From Rhodospirillales bacterium (GTDB lineage: Bacteria; Pseudomonadota; Alphaproteobacteria; Rhodospirillales; UBA2165), in contig JAJDXO010000034.1 of assembly GCA_022823235.1 (NCBI GenBank), positions 1 through 39,863 of the forward strand: a DNA stretch of 39,863 nt. Reading direction: 5' to 3'. The notes below the pieces were generated by a model that saw only the letters and a list, made by a program, of their open reading frames with translations, did no database searches and was not told where the DNA came from. Positions 1 through 9,730 of this stretch are shown here, in pieces. The position numbers and the translations under genes were made by a program. Each line of letters opens with the position of its first letter. Within the stretch, counting starts at the first letter, position 1.

Positions 1-250
1 GTCAGATTGAACCATTTGACCGGGATTAATTCGCGTCGTGGCCAGACGCGCCGCGAACGGCGATGCCGGCCCATCGGCGGAGCGGCGCAACGCCGCCACG
101 GCGCGAAGGAACCCGGCCTTCGGTGGCGCTCCCCGGTCCCCCGGGTGCGTTGCGGGCCGCGTCCGATGCACACACCACGCACATCGGCCCCCGCCAGCCC
201 CGCTAACCGATGAGCGCCAACAAATTTATCCAATTTGGCCGGATACTGCT
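1..250. other. Region without a recognisable gene, downstream of purD
   Basis: No open frame here looks like a known protein on either strand. The stretch is GC-rich and can form short hairpins, for example GCGGCG/CGCCGC at 82-96 with a CAA loop. A weak TATCC/GGATA inverted repeat (227-245) lies just past the purD stop and could help end the purD transcript, but no clear T-run follows it. The window edge cuts whatever lies further left. Confidence 0.5.
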
Positions 251-1531
251 CTAGGCCTCTTCCCGCGCCACCGCCCGCCAGCCGATATCCCGGCGGCAGA
301 ACCCGTCCGGCCAGTCGATGGCGTCGACTGCCGCATAGGCGCGCGTCTGGGCCTCCCTGACCGAACTTCCCAACGCCGTCACGCCCAGCACCCGGCCGCC
401 GTTTGCCAGTACCCTGCCGTCCGCCGCCTTGGTGCCGGCGTGGAGGACGATGACCCCCTCCATGGCGTCGGCCGCGCCGAGATTTCTGATTTCGGTACCC
501 TTTTCGTAGCTGCCGGGATAGCCCTCGGCGGCCATCACCACGACCAGCGCCGTCTCGTCCCGCCAGGACAGCTCGATCTCCGACAGACGGCCCTCCGCCG
601 CGGCCAATAGGACCTGGGCCAGATCGGTCTCGAGCCGGGCCATCAGCACCTGACACTCGGGATCGCCGAAGCGGACATTGAATTCGAGCACCTTGGGCCC
701 GTCATCGGTGATCATTAGGCCGGCGAACAGCACGCCCTGGTAGGGGCGCCCCTCGGCGGCCATGCCCTCGATGGTCGGCTGGATCACCTCGTCCATGATC
801 CGGTCCGCCATCTCCGATGTCACCACCGGTGCCGGCGAGTACGCTCCCATGCCGCCCGTATTGGGGCCGGTGTCGCCGTCATGGGCGGCTTTGTGGTCCT
901 GGGCCGAGGCCAGCGGCAGCGCGGTCCTGCCGTCGACCAGCGCGAAGAAACTCGCCTCTTCGCCGGCCAGGAACTCTTCGATCACCACCTCCGCGCCGGC
1001 GTCGCCGAACACTTTGTCGACCATCGCTTCGTCGATGGCCTGAATGGCTTCCTCGACGGACCGGCAAAGGGTGACGCCCTTGCCGGCCGCCAGGCCATCG
1101 GCCTTGACGACGATGGGGGCGCCCTGTTCCCGCACGTAGGCGGCCGCTTCATCCCGGTCGGTGAACCGCCCATACGCGGCGGTGGGGATGCCGCACCTGG
1201 CGAACAGGTCCTTCATGAAGCCCTTCGATCCCTCGAGGATGGCCGCCGCGGCCGTCGGGCCGAAGGCGGCGATGCCTTCCGCGCCCAGCGCGTCCACCAG
1301 ACCCGCCACCAGCGGCGCTTCGGGGCCGACCACCACCAGATCGACGGACTTTTCCTTGGCCAGGGCGACCAGACCGGGCACGTCCTCGGCGCCCACGTCG
1401 ATGCACTCGGCGACCGCGGCGATGCCCGCGTTTCCGGGGGCGCAGTACAGCGCATCGCAATCGGCCGAGCGGGACAGGCCCCAGGCAAGCGCGTGTTCGC
1501 GGCCGCCGCCGCCGACTACCAGTATCTTCAT
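251..1531 (-). CDS. purD: Phosphoribosylamine--glycine ligase (GARS), PurD
   Basis: Joins phosphoribosylamine and glycine with ATP to give GAR, the second step of de novo purine synthesis in the cytosol. The 426-aa product is full length. It opens with the N-domain motif [15 protein letters not shown], carries the ATP-grasp glycine-rich segment [12 protein letters not shown] (142-153), and has the GARS signature RFGDPECQ at 287-294. The open frame continues far upstream, antisense to xseA, but the family start is the ATG at 1531. It is transcribed away from xseA, with only 57 bp between the two starts; purD next to xseA is a familiar alphaproteobacterial arrangement. No other purine gene is visible in the window. 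Confidence 0.97.
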   Translation of the reverse strand: MKILVVGGGGREHALAWGLSRSADCDALYCAPGNAGIAAVAECIDVGAEDVPGLVALAKEKSVDLVVVGPEAPLVAGLVDALGAEGIAAFGPTAAAAILEGSKGFMKDLFARCGIPTAAYGRFTDRDEAAAYVREQGAPIVVKADGLAAGKGVTLCRSVEEAIQAIDEAMVDKVFGDAGAEVVIEEFLAGEEASFFALVDGRTALPLASAQDHKAAHDGDTGPNTGGMGAYSPAPVVTSEMADRIMDEVIQPTIEGMAAEGRPYQGVLFAGLMITDDGPKVLEFNVRFGDPECQVLMARLETDLAQVLLAAAEGRLSEIELSWRDETALVVVMAAEGYPGSYEKGTEIRNLGAADAMEGVIVLHAGTKAADGRVLANGGRVLGVTALGSSVREAQTRAYAAVDAIDWPDGFCRRDIGWRAVAREEA

Positions 1532-1588
1532 CCTCGGGAAAGCCCCTTCTGTACGTCGGCGCCCTTGTAGCATAGATTCGGTCCGGCA

Positions 1589-3052
1589 ATGAGTACCCCA
1601 TCCCAGGAATTCGACGATCGATTTGATCCCGCCGCCGGCGCCGCGCCGGGCGGCAACCTGCCGGAATTTTCGGTCAGCGAGATCTCCCAGGCACTCAAGC
1701 GGACGGTCGAGGAGACCTTCTCCCGGGTGCGCGTGCGGGGCGAGATTTCCGGGCTCACCCGGGCGGCATCGGGGCATATGTACCTGTCCCTGAAGGACGA
1801 CAAGGCGGTGCTCGACGGGGTGTGCTGGAAGGGCACGGTGCCGCGGCTCGGCCTCGATCCCGACGATGGGCTGGAGGTCATCGCCACCGGGCGGCTCTCC
1901 ACCTATCCCGGCCGGTCCCGCTACCAGATCGTCATCGATGCCATGGAGATCGCCGGCGAAGGGGCGTTGCTCAAGCTGCTGGAAGACCGGCGCAGGAAGC
2001 TCCTGGCCGAGGGGCTGTTCGACGAAGACCGCAAACAGCCGCTGCCCTACATTCCCGATGTCATCGGCGTGGTCACGTCGCCGACCGGCGCGGTGATCCG
2101 CGACATCCTCCATCGCCTGAACGACCGCTTTCCGCGCCGGGTGCTGCTGTGGGGCGTCAATGTGCAGGGCGAGGGCGCGGCCGAGCAAGTGGCGGGCGCT
2201 ATCGAAGGCTTCAACCGGATGAAGGGAACGCCCGAAATCCCGAAGCCGGACCTGCTGATTGTCGCCCGGGGCGGCGGCAGTCTGGAAGACCTCTGGACCT
2301 TCAACGAGGAAATCGTGGTCCGGGCCGCCGCCGGCAGCGGGATTCCATTGATCTCGGCGGTGGGCCACGAGACCGATACCACGCTCGTCGATTTCGCCGC
2401 CGACCTCCGCGCGCCGACGCCGACCGCGGCGGCCGAACTGGCGGTGCCGGTGATCGGCGAATTGCGCGCCCAGGTGGCCGACGACGGCGCCCGGCTGGCG
2501 CGGTCCTGGGCGCGCCATGTATCGGCACGACAGACGGAGTTGGAGGGGCTTTCCCGCGCCATCGCCAATCCGGCGCGGGCGCTCGAAGGGGTTTCCCAGC
2601 GGCTCGACGACCGAGTCGAGCGTCTGCGGCTCGCCGGGGCGCGAATCACCACCGAACCCGCACAGGCGGTGATCGAGCTCGCCGGCGGGCTGATCCATCC
2701 GCGTCAATTGATGACTACCAAACGGACGGAGCTCGACGGCCTCGCCCGGCGCCGGCAGGTCGCCCGGCGGACCACGCTCGGTACCCGGCGCGCGGCGCTG
2801 ATGGAGGTCTCGCGGCTCTTGGACAGCCTATCCTACGAACGGGTGCTGGAGCGCGGCTTCGCGCTGGTCAGCGGCGCCGACGGCCAGGCCGTCACCAGGT
2901 CGGGCGACGCCGCTCCGGGCAGCGCCGTTTCGATCCGCTTCCAGGACGGATCCGTGGGCGCGACGATCGTGGGCGCCGCGGCGAAGCCAAAATCCAAGGT
3001 CCGAAAGAAGAAGCCGTCCGCCGACGGCGGCGGGCAGGGAAGCCTACTGTGA
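1589..3052 (+). CDS. xseA: Exodeoxyribonuclease VII large subunit
   Basis: Catalytic subunit of exonuclease VII, which with the small subunit XseB degrades single-stranded DNA from both ends in DNA repair. The 487-aa protein has the OB-fold nucleic-acid-binding domain at about residues 26-122. The conserved nuclease core follows, with [16 protein letters not shown] near 161-176 and the hallmark [14 protein letters not shown] ending at 241. A long Arg/Ala/Leu-rich helical region follows to about 430, as in the family. The C-terminal tail is Lys-rich. No xseB is visible here. The TGA stop overlaps the GTG start of the next gene (GTGA), so the two are probably translationally coupled. Confidence 0.97.
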   Translation: MSTPSQEFDDRFDPAAGAAPGGNLPEFSVSEISQALKRTVEETFSRVRVRGEISGLTRAASGHMYLSLKDDKAVLDGVCWKGTVPRLGLDPDDGLEVIATGRLSTYPGRSRYQIVIDAMEIAGEGALLKLLEDRRRKLLAEGLFDEDRKQPLPYIPDVIGVVTSPTGAVIRDILHRLNDRFPRRVLLWGVNVQGEGAAEQVAGAIEGFNRMKGTPEIPKPDLLIVARGGGSLEDLWTFNEEIVVRAAAGSGIPLISAVGHETDTTLVDFAADLRAPTPTAAAELAVPVIGELRAQVADDGARLARSWARHVSARQTELEGLSRAIANPARALEGVSQRLDDRVERLRLAGARITTEPAQAVIELAGGLIHPRQLMTTKRTELDGLARRRQVARRTTLGTRRAALMEVSRLLDSLSYERVLERGFALVSGADGQAVTRSGDAAPGSAVSIRFQDGSVGATIVGAAAKPKSKVRKKKPSADGGGQGSLL

Positions 3053-3927
3053 ATCCGGCAAAGTTGTTCGCGGCGATTCTGCTCTCGGTGACGGTCGCTT
3101 TCCCCGGCGCCGCCGCCCAGCAATCCGTCTCCATTCCGGCCGATTTCCGGCTTGAAGGAGATGCTGTCCAGGGCGGATTAATGATCGGTTACGCACCCTG
3201 GTCGGACAAGGTTACTCTTGATGACAGACCGATCCCCATCTCCGGCGGCTATTTTCTTCTCGCGTTCGATCGGGATGCGGGGCCTTCATCGAAGTTGGCC
3301 GTCCATGGAAAGCGGCTTCGCCCGGCGGGCGTCCGCCAGGTTCCGTTCATTATGTCCCTGCGGGTCGAAAAGCGCCACTATGACATTCAGCGCATCGACG
3401 GGCTGCCGCGCCGCATGGTGACGCCGGACCCGGAAGACCTGATACGAATCCGCACCGAGGGCCGCCTGATGCGGGATGCCCGCTCCGGCAAGACGCTTCG
3501 GCTTGGGTTTCTGTCGGGCTTCGTCTGGCCGGCGCGGGGGCGGATTTCCGGCGTCTATGGATCGCAGCGCATCCTCAATGGAGAGCCCCGCCGGCCCCAT
3601 TTCGGGGTCGACATTGCGGCGCCCACCGGCACGCCGGTGATTGCGCCGGCGGACGGCCGGGTGACACTGGTCCATCCCGACATGTTCTTCAACGGCAAGT
3701 CCATCGTCATGGATCACGGGCTCGGCCTCACCACCGTTTACATTCATCTCAGCGGCGCCTCGGTGCAGCCCGGTCAGTTGGTGAAGCAGGGCGACGTGAT
3801 CGGCAGGATCGGCGCGACCGGCCGGGCAACGGGCCCGCATCTTCACTGGGGGGCGCGGGTCCGCAATATCGAAATCGACCCCGCGCTGCTGGTGGAGGGA
3901 AAGCCGCAGCCGCTGAACGGGCCTTAA
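3049..3927 (+). CDS. Secreted M23-family (LytM-type) peptidase
   Basis: Predicted periplasmic zinc metallopeptidase or peptidoglycan-hydrolase-like protein of 292 aa. The start is taken as the GTG at 3049, which overlaps the xseA stop as GTGA and places a signal peptide (hydrophobic AAILLSVTVAFPGAAA) at the N-terminus. A novel-looking N-terminal half is followed by an M23 domain from about residue 170. The LytM zinc ligands are all present: H184 and D188 in PHFGVDIAAP, and the HLH of GPHLHWG with H264/H266. It is therefore probably active rather than a degenerate activator, although its substrate cannot be told from sequence. Its TAA stop shares the palindromic TTAA (3924-3927) with the convergent lpxL-type gene. 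Confidence 0.9.
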   Translation: MNPAKLFAAILLSVTVAFPGAAAQQSVSIPADFRLEGDAVQGGLMIGYAPWSDKVTLDDRPIPISGGYFLLAFDRDAGPSSKLAVHGKRLRPAGVRQVPFIMSLRVEKRHYDIQRIDGLPRRMVTPDPEDLIRIRTEGRLMRDARSGKTLRLGFLSGFVWPARGRISGVYGSQRILNGEPRRPHFGVDIAAPTGTPVIAPADGRVTLVHPDMFFNGKSIVMDHGLGLTTVYIHLSGASVQPGQLVKQGDVIGRIGATGRATGPHLHWGARVRNIEIDPALLVEGKPQPLNGP

Positions 3928-4817
3928 CCTTCAGAACCTTCAGCCGGCCAGCGCCGGTGCACCCACAGCCATTGCTCCGGGTGCCGGCGAATCCAGGATC
4001 CGAGATAGTCGTTCACCTTGGTCATGATGGCCTCGACGTCCTTCTGCCGGTCGCCGGTCGCGGGCTTTTCCAGGTCGGGATGGAAGGTGATCCGGAACCG
4101 GGCGCCCTGCAGGCGCTCCACCTGCACCGGAATGACCGGGCAGTCGTAGCGCAGCGCGAACTTGGCGACCGCCGGGGCGGTCATGGCGTCGACGCCCATG
4201 AACGGAACCGGGATTCCGTCGTTCATTTTTTGATCCACCAGCATGGCCACATGCTCGCCGTTGGAAAGCGCCTTCAGCGCCATCTTCGCGCCCTCCGGCC
4301 CCTTGGGGAAAAGACCGGCGTCGAAGGCGTCGCGGCCGCGGCGCAGCAGGCGGTCGGCCAGCGGGTTATTGAGAGCGCGATAGGCCAGGTGCACGTTCCA
4401 GCCCCGGCGGGTGACGGCCAGCACCGGCAGCTCCCAATTGGCCAGATGGCCGCCGAACAGCAGGCCCGGCTGGTCGTCGTTCCACAAAGCCTCCATGTGT
4501 TCGAGACCGACGATCTCGATGCGGCCATCTTCCGCGTAGGGATCGAACTTCTTGATATGGGGATACTCGGCGACGGTGCGCCCCAGGTTTTCCCACATAC
4601 CCCGGATGACGGCCGCGCGTTCCGTCTCGCCCAGTTCCGGCATGATCCGCCTGAGGTTGTCGCGGGCGATTCGGTGGGCGCGAAAGCGGGGACCGAACGT
4701 CCGGCCGAGCCACGCGCCGAGGGCCGACGCGGCGTCCAGGGGCAGGGCGGCCAGAACGGCGTACCCGAGGGCCGCGAACATCCCCTGGAGGGGATAGACG
4801 ATCCAGCGCCGGAACAT
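3924..4817 (-). CDS. Lipid A acyltransferase, LpxL/HtrB/MsbB family
   Basis: Predicted inner-membrane acyltransferase that adds a secondary acyl chain to a Kdo-lipid A precursor. The 297-aa length is normal. A hydrophobic N-terminal segment (about 8-35) precedes the acyltransferase core with the catalytic HX4E motif GGHLANWE (H124, E129). I place the start at the ATG at 4817. It shares one base with the lpxK stop (TGATG), whereas the codon just upstream is TTG. It is the last gene of the lpxK/waaA/msbA cluster, which supports a lipid A role. Whether it is the lauroyl (LpxL) or myristoyl (LpxM) type cannot be decided. Confidence 0.92.
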   Translation of the reverse strand: MFRRWIVYPLQGMFAALGYAVLAALPLDAASALGAWLGRTFGPRFRAHRIARDNLRRIMPELGETERAAVIRGMWENLGRTVAEYPHIKKFDPYAEDGRIEIVGLEHMEALWNDDQPGLLFGGHLANWELPVLAVTRRGWNVHLAYRALNNPLADRLLRRGRDAFDAGLFPKGPEGAKMALKALSNGEHVAMLVDQKMNDGIPVPFMGVDAMTAPAVAKFALRYDCPVIPVQVERLQGARFRITFHPDLEKPATGDRQKDVEAIMTKVNDYLGSWIRRHPEQWLWVHRRWPAEGSEG

Positions 4818-5821
4818 CAACCCGCTCCCGCCCGTGCAAGAACCGGTTCCAGGAGCCGATCGAGCGCCGCCGGGTCCTCGAGCGCCAATCCGACGGTGAG
4901 GACCCGGACGTCGTTGCGGTCCTCGGGGTGCAGCCGGACGAAATCCTTGGCCGTGGTCACCAAGGTGGCGTCCAGGTCCCCGGCTTGTCTTCGAAGATCG
5001 GCGATCTCGCCCCGGCTGAACGGGTGGTGATCGGCATAGGGCCTGGCCGCCGTCAGTTCGCAGCCGCTGTCGCGCAGGGTTTTGAAGAATTTTTCCGGCC
5101 GGGCGATCCCGGCGAAGGCAAGCAGCGGCCTTGCCTTGAGCTGTTCGATCTCCGGTCCGGGTTGGAGCCGGCCGAGCATGACCTCCACGCGTCCGCCCGT
5201 AGACTCGCGCAATCGCCCGGACATGCCGAACGAGTCCCGCCCGATAATCACCGCCGCTTGCGCCCGCGCGAGGGCGGTCGCCGGCTGTTCGCGGAGCGGG
5301 CCCGCGGGAATCATCCGGCCGTTGCCGAAACCGGCATCCCCGTCGATGACGATGATCGACAGGTCCTTGGCGAGCGAAGGGTTCTGAAAACCGTCATCCA
5401 TGACGATCAACCGGGCCCCTGCTTCCGCCGCGGCGCGTGCGCCGGCCAGCCGATCGGCGGAAATCCAGGCCGGCGCGGCGTCCGCCAGGAGCAGCGGTTC
5501 GTCGCCGACATCCGCCGCCGTATGGGTTTCCGGGTCGACGCGCAAGGGGCCCTTTTCCCGTCCGCCATAACCGCGGCTGAGAAAGTGAACGTCGATCCCG
5601 GCCCGTCGGCACCGTTGGGCGACATCGAGCGCGGTCGGCGTTTTTCCCGCACCCCCGGCGACCACATTGCCGACACAAATGACCGGGACGCCGCACGCCG
5701 CTGGCGTCGCCATCTTCCGCCGCAGGCGTCCCGCGATGCCGTAGGCCGACCCCAGTGGACCCAATAGAATGGGCAGGACACCCCGGCTTTGATACCAGAA
5801 CTCAGGTGTGCGAAGCGCCAT
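4817..5821 (-). CDS. lpxK: Tetraacyldisaccharide 4'-kinase, LpxK
   Basis: Phosphorylates the 4' position of the lipid A disaccharide to give lipid IVA, at the cytoplasmic face of the inner membrane. The 334-aa protein starts with the family-typical PEFWYQSRG. It has a P-loop at about residues 51-62 (GNVVAGGAGKTP) and the conserved DDGFQNP segment near 141. The ATG at 5821 lies 20 bp inside the end of waaA, and the stop touches the start of the acyltransferase gene, so the three genes appear co-transcribed and coupled. Confidence 0.96.
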   Translation of the reverse strand: MALRTPEFWYQSRGVLPILLGPLGSAYGIAGRLRRKMATPAACGVPVICVGNVVAGGAGKTPTALDVAQRCRRAGIDVHFLSRGYGGREKGPLRVDPETHTAADVGDEPLLLADAAPAWISADRLAGARAAAEAGARLIVMDDGFQNPSLAKDLSIIVIDGDAGFGNGRMIPAGPLREQPATALARAQAAVIIGRDSFGMSGRLRESTGGRVEVMLGRLQPGPEIEQLKARPLLAFAGIARPEKFFKTLRDSGCELTAARPYADHHPFSRGEIADLRRQAGDLDATLVTTAKDFVRLHPEDRNDVRVLTVGLALEDPAALDRLLEPVLARAGAG

Positions 5822-7085
5822 GATCGCTTTTCAGGAGCCGTTCGATTTCCGCCGAGACCGCCTCGACGACATTGGATTGGGCATCGGCATAGGACCGGCC
5901 GTTTCGGGCAAGTTCGGCGCGGCGGGAATGATCCTTCAGGAGGGTGTCGACCGCGCGCTTCAGTTCTTCCTCGTCCCTCACCTGCACCGCGCCGTCTGAG
6001 GAGGCGAGATGATCGGCCATGTCCTGGAAATTCGCCATGTGGGGCCCGTGGATGACCGGCCGGTCCAGCTTGAGCGGCTCCAAGGGGTTTTGGCCGCCGA
6101 AGGGCACCAGCGATTTGCCCATGAAGACAACGTCGGCGAGCCGGAAGAACAACCCGAGTTCACCCATCGTGTCAGCGATATAAATACCGGTCTCCGCCTC
6201 GGGGAGTTCCCCTTTCGAACGAAGCCGCAACTGCGCCGAGCCGTTGGCGAGGGATGCCAGGATGCCGGGACCGCGGTGCGCGTGGCGGGGCGCGATGATG
6301 GTGAGGAGCCCCGGGTGCCCGTCCTTGAGTTCGCGGTGAACGGCGGCAGCGATTTTCTCCTCTCCTTCGTGGGTGCTGGCGGCGATCCAGATGGGCCGGC
6401 CGGCGGTCCTGGCCGCCAAGTCCGAAAGCGCCGCCTCGTCGGCGGCCAGCGGCGGGCTCGCAAATTTCAAATTGCCGACGCACTTGTAGGCGGTCGCGCC
6501 CAGATCCCTCAGCCGTGCCGCATCGCCGTCGGTTTGTCCGAGACACATGTCGAAGCGGCGCAGCAGGCTGCGCAACAACCCGGGCGCCCGCTGCCACCCG
6601 CGGTAGGATCGGGGCGATATCCGGCCGTTGATGAGGATCATTGGAATGCCGCGGCGCTGGGTCTCATGGATCAGATTGGGCCAAAACTCGCTTTCGGCCC
6701 ACAGCGCGATTCCGGGTTGCCAATGGTTGAGGAACGACCGGACGGCGCCCGGCCGATCAACGGGCACGTATTGGTGGATCGCTCGGGGCGGGAGCCGGCC
6801 CTCGATCATCCGCGCCGAGGACACCGTCCCCGTTGTAAAAAGCAAATGAACATCCGGGTGGTTGTGCAGAAGGTGTCCGACCAACGGCAGCATGGACTGG
6901 GCTTCGCCGACACTGGCCGCATGAAGCCAAAACACCCGGCCCGCCGGCCTCGGCGCCCCCGGCGTTCCGAGCCGTTCGGCAAACCGAACCGGGTCCTCCT
7001 TGCCCAGGCGCCTGCGGCGCGCCAGATAAATCCCGATCACCGGACCCAGGATGGTGGTCAGCAGCTTGTAGAGCGGCAGCATCAT
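5802..7085 (-). CDS. waaA: 3-deoxy-D-manno-octulosonic acid (Kdo) transferase, WaaA/KdtA
   Basis: GT30 glycosyltransferase that moves Kdo from CMP-Kdo onto lipid IVA, the first step of LPS core assembly. The 427-aa protein has an N-terminal membrane-anchoring stretch (about 3-20). The conserved HAASVGEAQSMLPL carries the candidate catalytic Glu61, and LWAESEFWPNL (about 128-138) is typical of the family. The start is the first of two tandem ATGs at 7085; it overlaps the stop of the DUF374 gene as ATGA. An in-frame extension further upstream lies inside that gene and is not family-like. Whether one or two Kdo residues are added cannot be read from the sequence. Confidence 0.96.
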   Translation of the reverse strand: MMLPLYKLLTTILGPVIGIYLARRRRLGKEDPVRFAERLGTPGAPRPAGRVFWLHAASVGEAQSMLPLVGHLLHNHPDVHLLFTTGTVSSARMIEGRLPPRAIHQYVPVDRPGAVRSFLNHWQPGIALWAESEFWPNLIHETQRRGIPMILINGRISPRSYRGWQRAPGLLRSLLRRFDMCLGQTDGDAARLRDLGATAYKCVGNLKFASPPLAADEAALSDLAARTAGRPIWIAASTHEGEEKIAAAVHRELKDGHPGLLTIIAPRHAHRGPGILASLANGSAQLRLRSKGELPEAETGIYIADTMGELGLFFRLADVVFMGKSLVPFGGQNPLEPLKLDRPVIHGPHMANFQDMADHLASSDGAVQVRDEEELKRAVDTLLKDHSRRAELARNGRSYADAQSNVVEAVSAEIERLLKSDHGASHT

Positions 7086-7807
7086 GATGCCGCCTCGACT
7101 GTTGCGGGCGCCGGTTCCACGGGCACATGGCCGCATTCCCGGTCGGCGGCCTCGGTGAGCGCGTTCATCGCGTTTTCGAGCTGAAGCCGGGCAGCCTCGA
7201 GCCTGTCGTCATTTGCGTCTTTCGGGACGTCGATCGGGGCGCCCCAGCGGATGATGCCGCGGCCGAAGGGAAACGGCACGATAAACCGGTCCCAGCTGTT
7301 CAGTGCCCGCCGGGAGGAACTGGAGAATGTCAGGGGCAAAATGGGTGCTCCCGACAGCCGCGCCAGGGCGACGGCGCCGATGCTCGCCCGCATCCGCGGG
7401 CCCGCCGGCCCATCGGGGGTCATGCCGACGGTTCCGCCGTCTCTGAGGATTTTCACCAGTTGCCGGAGCGCGGCGGTGCCACCGCGCGTGGACGAACCAT
7501 AGGCGCTCTTGATGCCGAAATGGGCCCCTATTCCCGCACCCAGCCGACCATCCGGATGATCGGACAGGAGCATGTGACAGGGTTTCGAGCGCTTCCAGGT
7601 CAGCGGCATCATGAGCAACCGGCCATGCCAGAAACAGACGATGAACGGCCGGTCCTGATCCCAAAATCGCTGAACCGTCTCAAATCCTTCGACCCGCCAT
7701 CTTCCCGTGATCCACACCAGCCGCAGGTATTGAGCACCCAGGAAACACGCGGCCGCGCGTACGCTCGGAGAGCGGGAGATCGCTTTGATGAATCCGGGCG
7801 TCGCCAT
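7082..7807 (-). CDS. DUF374-family lysophospholipid/lipid A acyltransferase-like protein
   Basis: A 241-aa member of the DUF374 family, which resembles glycerolipid and LpxL-type acyltransferases. The candidate active-site motif is CFWHGRLLMMP (His about 60). The SSTRGGTAALR and TPDGPAGPRM segments are typical of the family. DUF374 genes are often found between msbA and waaA in alphaproteobacteria, as here. An envelope-lipid acylation role is therefore likely, but the substrate is not established. It starts 9 bp after the msbA stop and overlaps waaA by 4 bp. Confidence 0.9.
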   Translation of the reverse strand: MATPGFIKAISRSPSVRAAACFLGAQYLRLVWITGRWRVEGFETVQRFWDQDRPFIVCFWHGRLLMMPLTWKRSKPCHMLLSDHPDGRLGAGIGAHFGIKSAYGSSTRGGTAALRQLVKILRDGGTVGMTPDGPAGPRMRASIGAVALARLSGAPILPLTFSSSSRRALNSWDRFIVPFPFGRGIIRWGAPIDVPKDANDDRLEAARLQLENAMNALTEAADRECGHVPVEPAPATVEAAS

Positions 7808-7816
7808 GGATGCGGC

Positions 7817-9634
7817 CTACTCTCCCGCGGCGGCGACCGCATGATCCGGCGGGGAGTCGTCTTCCTGATCGGCGAACTGGAGCGCGTAAAGGTTGGCGTA
7901 CATTCCCCCGCGGGCAAGCAATTCGGCGTGGTTTCCGCTTTCGGCCAGTTTGCCCCTATCGACGACGTGGATGAGGTCCGCGTCCATGACCGTGGAAAGG
8001 CGATGGGCAATGACAAGCGTGGTCCGGCCTTGCATGAGAACCCGAAGCGCCGCCTGAACTTGACGTTCGGATTCCGTGTCGAGCGCCGACGTTGCCTCGT
8101 CGAGCAGCAAGATCGGTGCGTCCTTGAGCATGGCCCGGGCAATGGCGATGCGCTGGCGCTGTCCGCCCGAGAGGTGCGCGCCCCTCTCGCCGACCAGCGT
8201 GTCGTAGCCTTGCGGCAGTTCGCGGATAAAGGCGTCGGCGGCTGCGTCGCGGGCGGCCTGAATGATTTCGTCTTCGGAGGCGCTTTGGCGGCCGTAGGCG
8301 ATGTTCGCCCTGATCGTGTCGTCGAACAGGGTGATCTCCTGACTGACCAGGGCGATGGCGCCGCGCAGGCTATCGAAGGTCAGCCCTCGAACGTCGTGGC
8401 CGTCGATGGATACGGCGCCCGCATCGGCGTCATGGAACCGGGGGATGAGATTGAGGATGGTGGACTTCCCGGCGCCCGACGGCCCGACCAAGGCCACCGT
8501 TTTGCCGGCGGGAACATCGAGGCTCATGCCCATCAGGGCCGGGCGGTCCTCCCGGTAGGAGAACCGCACATTATCGAACCGGATACCGCCGCCCCGCACT
8601 TCGAGCGGTTTGGCGCCCGGCGCCTCGGTGATATCCGGTTCCCGGTCGAGGAGCGAGAACAGGCGCTGGGTGCCCGCGAGCCCTTCCTGAAGGCTGGCGT
8701 TGAGATTGGCGAGCCGTTTCAGGGGCTCGTAAGCCATCAATAGCGCGGTAATGAACGAGAAGAAGGAACCCGCGTCCACGGAGCCGTTTATCACTCGCAG
8801 GCCGCCGTAAAAGATCACCATGGCTACCGCAAGCCCGCCCAAGGTTTCCATGATCGGGCTCGCCATGGCGCGGATACGGGCTGACTTGAACACCAGGCGG
8901 AATATCCGTTCGGCCACGCCCCTGACCCGCCGTTTTTCGTACTCCTCCATGGAGTAGGCTTTGACGACCCGGGCGCCTTGAAACGTCTGTTCGAGGACGG
9001 TGGTGAGTTCGCCCATTTCGGCTTGGGTGTTGGCGGTCACCTTGCGGATGCGCTTACCCAGCCGGGCAATGGCGAACACCGCCGGCGGAAACACGACGAA
9101 GGAGATGATCGCCAACTGCCAGTCTTGAAAAAACATCACCCCGATCAAGCCGATCAGCATCAGGCTGTCTTTGCCAAAGCCGGTAAGCGCGTTGGAGACA
9201 GCCGAACGCATCATGTTGATGTCGACGGTGAAACGGGAGATCAGCCCGCCGGTGGGCTGGTTATGGAAAAACGCCAGCTCCAACCGGGTCAAATGAGCAT
9301 AAAGGCCGTGCTGGGCATCGGTGATGATCCGCTGGCCCACATAGCTCATCAGGGTAGCTTGCGCGTAATTTGCCAACCCTTTGATCACGAACGTTGCAAT
9401 AACCGCTCCTCCTACCGGGAAAAGCAAGTCCTTGCGATGAGCCAGAAAAATCTCGTTCATGACCGGCTCCATGAGCCATGCGCTGAACGCCGTCGCGGCC
9501 GCGACAACCGCCATTGCGGCGAGGGCAAGCACCACCCAGTTCGCATAGGGGCGGATGTACTCGCGCGCCAGACGGCCGACCAGACCGGCGGTCGAGGTAT
9601 CCTGCGGCGGCGTCACTGTTTCGCTCAGAGCCAC
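7817..9634 (-). CDS. msbA: Lipid A export ABC transporter MsbA-like (ATP-binding/permease)
   Basis: Homodimeric ABC exporter half-transporter, predicted to flip core-lipid A across the inner membrane. The 605-aa protein has a six-helix membrane domain (about 30-320) and a nucleotide-binding domain with Walker A GPSGAGKST (384-392), signature LSGGQRQR (488-495) and Walker B ILLLDEATSALD (508-519), followed by the H-loop AHRLST. The start is a GTG at 9634 with only a weak upstream ribosome binding sequence. Its place upstream of DUF374, waaA and lpxK supports lipid A as the cargo, although MsbA-like exporters can carry other lipids. About 96 bp separate it from pmbA, so an internal promoter is possible. 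Confidence 0.93.
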   Translation of the reverse strand: MALSETVTPPQDTSTAGLVGRLAREYIRPYANWVVLALAAMAVVAAATAFSAWLMEPVMNEIFLAHRKDLLFPVGGAVIATFVIKGLANYAQATLMSYVGQRIITDAQHGLYAHLTRLELAFFHNQPTGGLISRFTVDINMMRSAVSNALTGFGKDSLMLIGLIGVMFFQDWQLAIISFVVFPPAVFAIARLGKRIRKVTANTQAEMGELTTVLEQTFQGARVVKAYSMEEYEKRRVRGVAERIFRLVFKSARIRAMASPIMETLGGLAVAMVIFYGGLRVINGSVDAGSFFSFITALLMAYEPLKRLANLNASLQEGLAGTQRLFSLLDREPDITEAPGAKPLEVRGGGIRFDNVRFSYREDRPALMGMSLDVPAGKTVALVGPSGAGKSTILNLIPRFHDADAGAVSIDGHDVRGLTFDSLRGAIALVSQEITLFDDTIRANIAYGRQSASEDEIIQAARDAAADAFIRELPQGYDTLVGERGAHLSGGQRQRIAIARAMLKDAPILLLDEATSALDTESERQVQAALRVLMQGRTTLVIAHRLSTVMDADLIHVVDRGKLAESGNHAELLARGGMYANLYALQFADQEDDSPPDHAVAAAGE

Positions 9635-9730
9635 GAATCCGAGATGGTGATTGAAGGCGCGGAGTTTATCACGGATGGACTCGTCAACCCAATAGCGCCT
9701 TTCGAATCAGCGGCTTGCGCGGCAATTCGT

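Noticed and set aside
1532-2707. Open minus-strand frame continuing in phase with purD across most of xseA
   Set aside because: It is GC-driven antisense to a clearly conserved xseA, shows no family resemblance, and purD has a canonical start at 1531.
9635-9730. Small gene or clear promoter between pmbA and msbA
   Set aside because: No credible small open frame; a TTGACG on the minus strand has no -10 at proper spacing.
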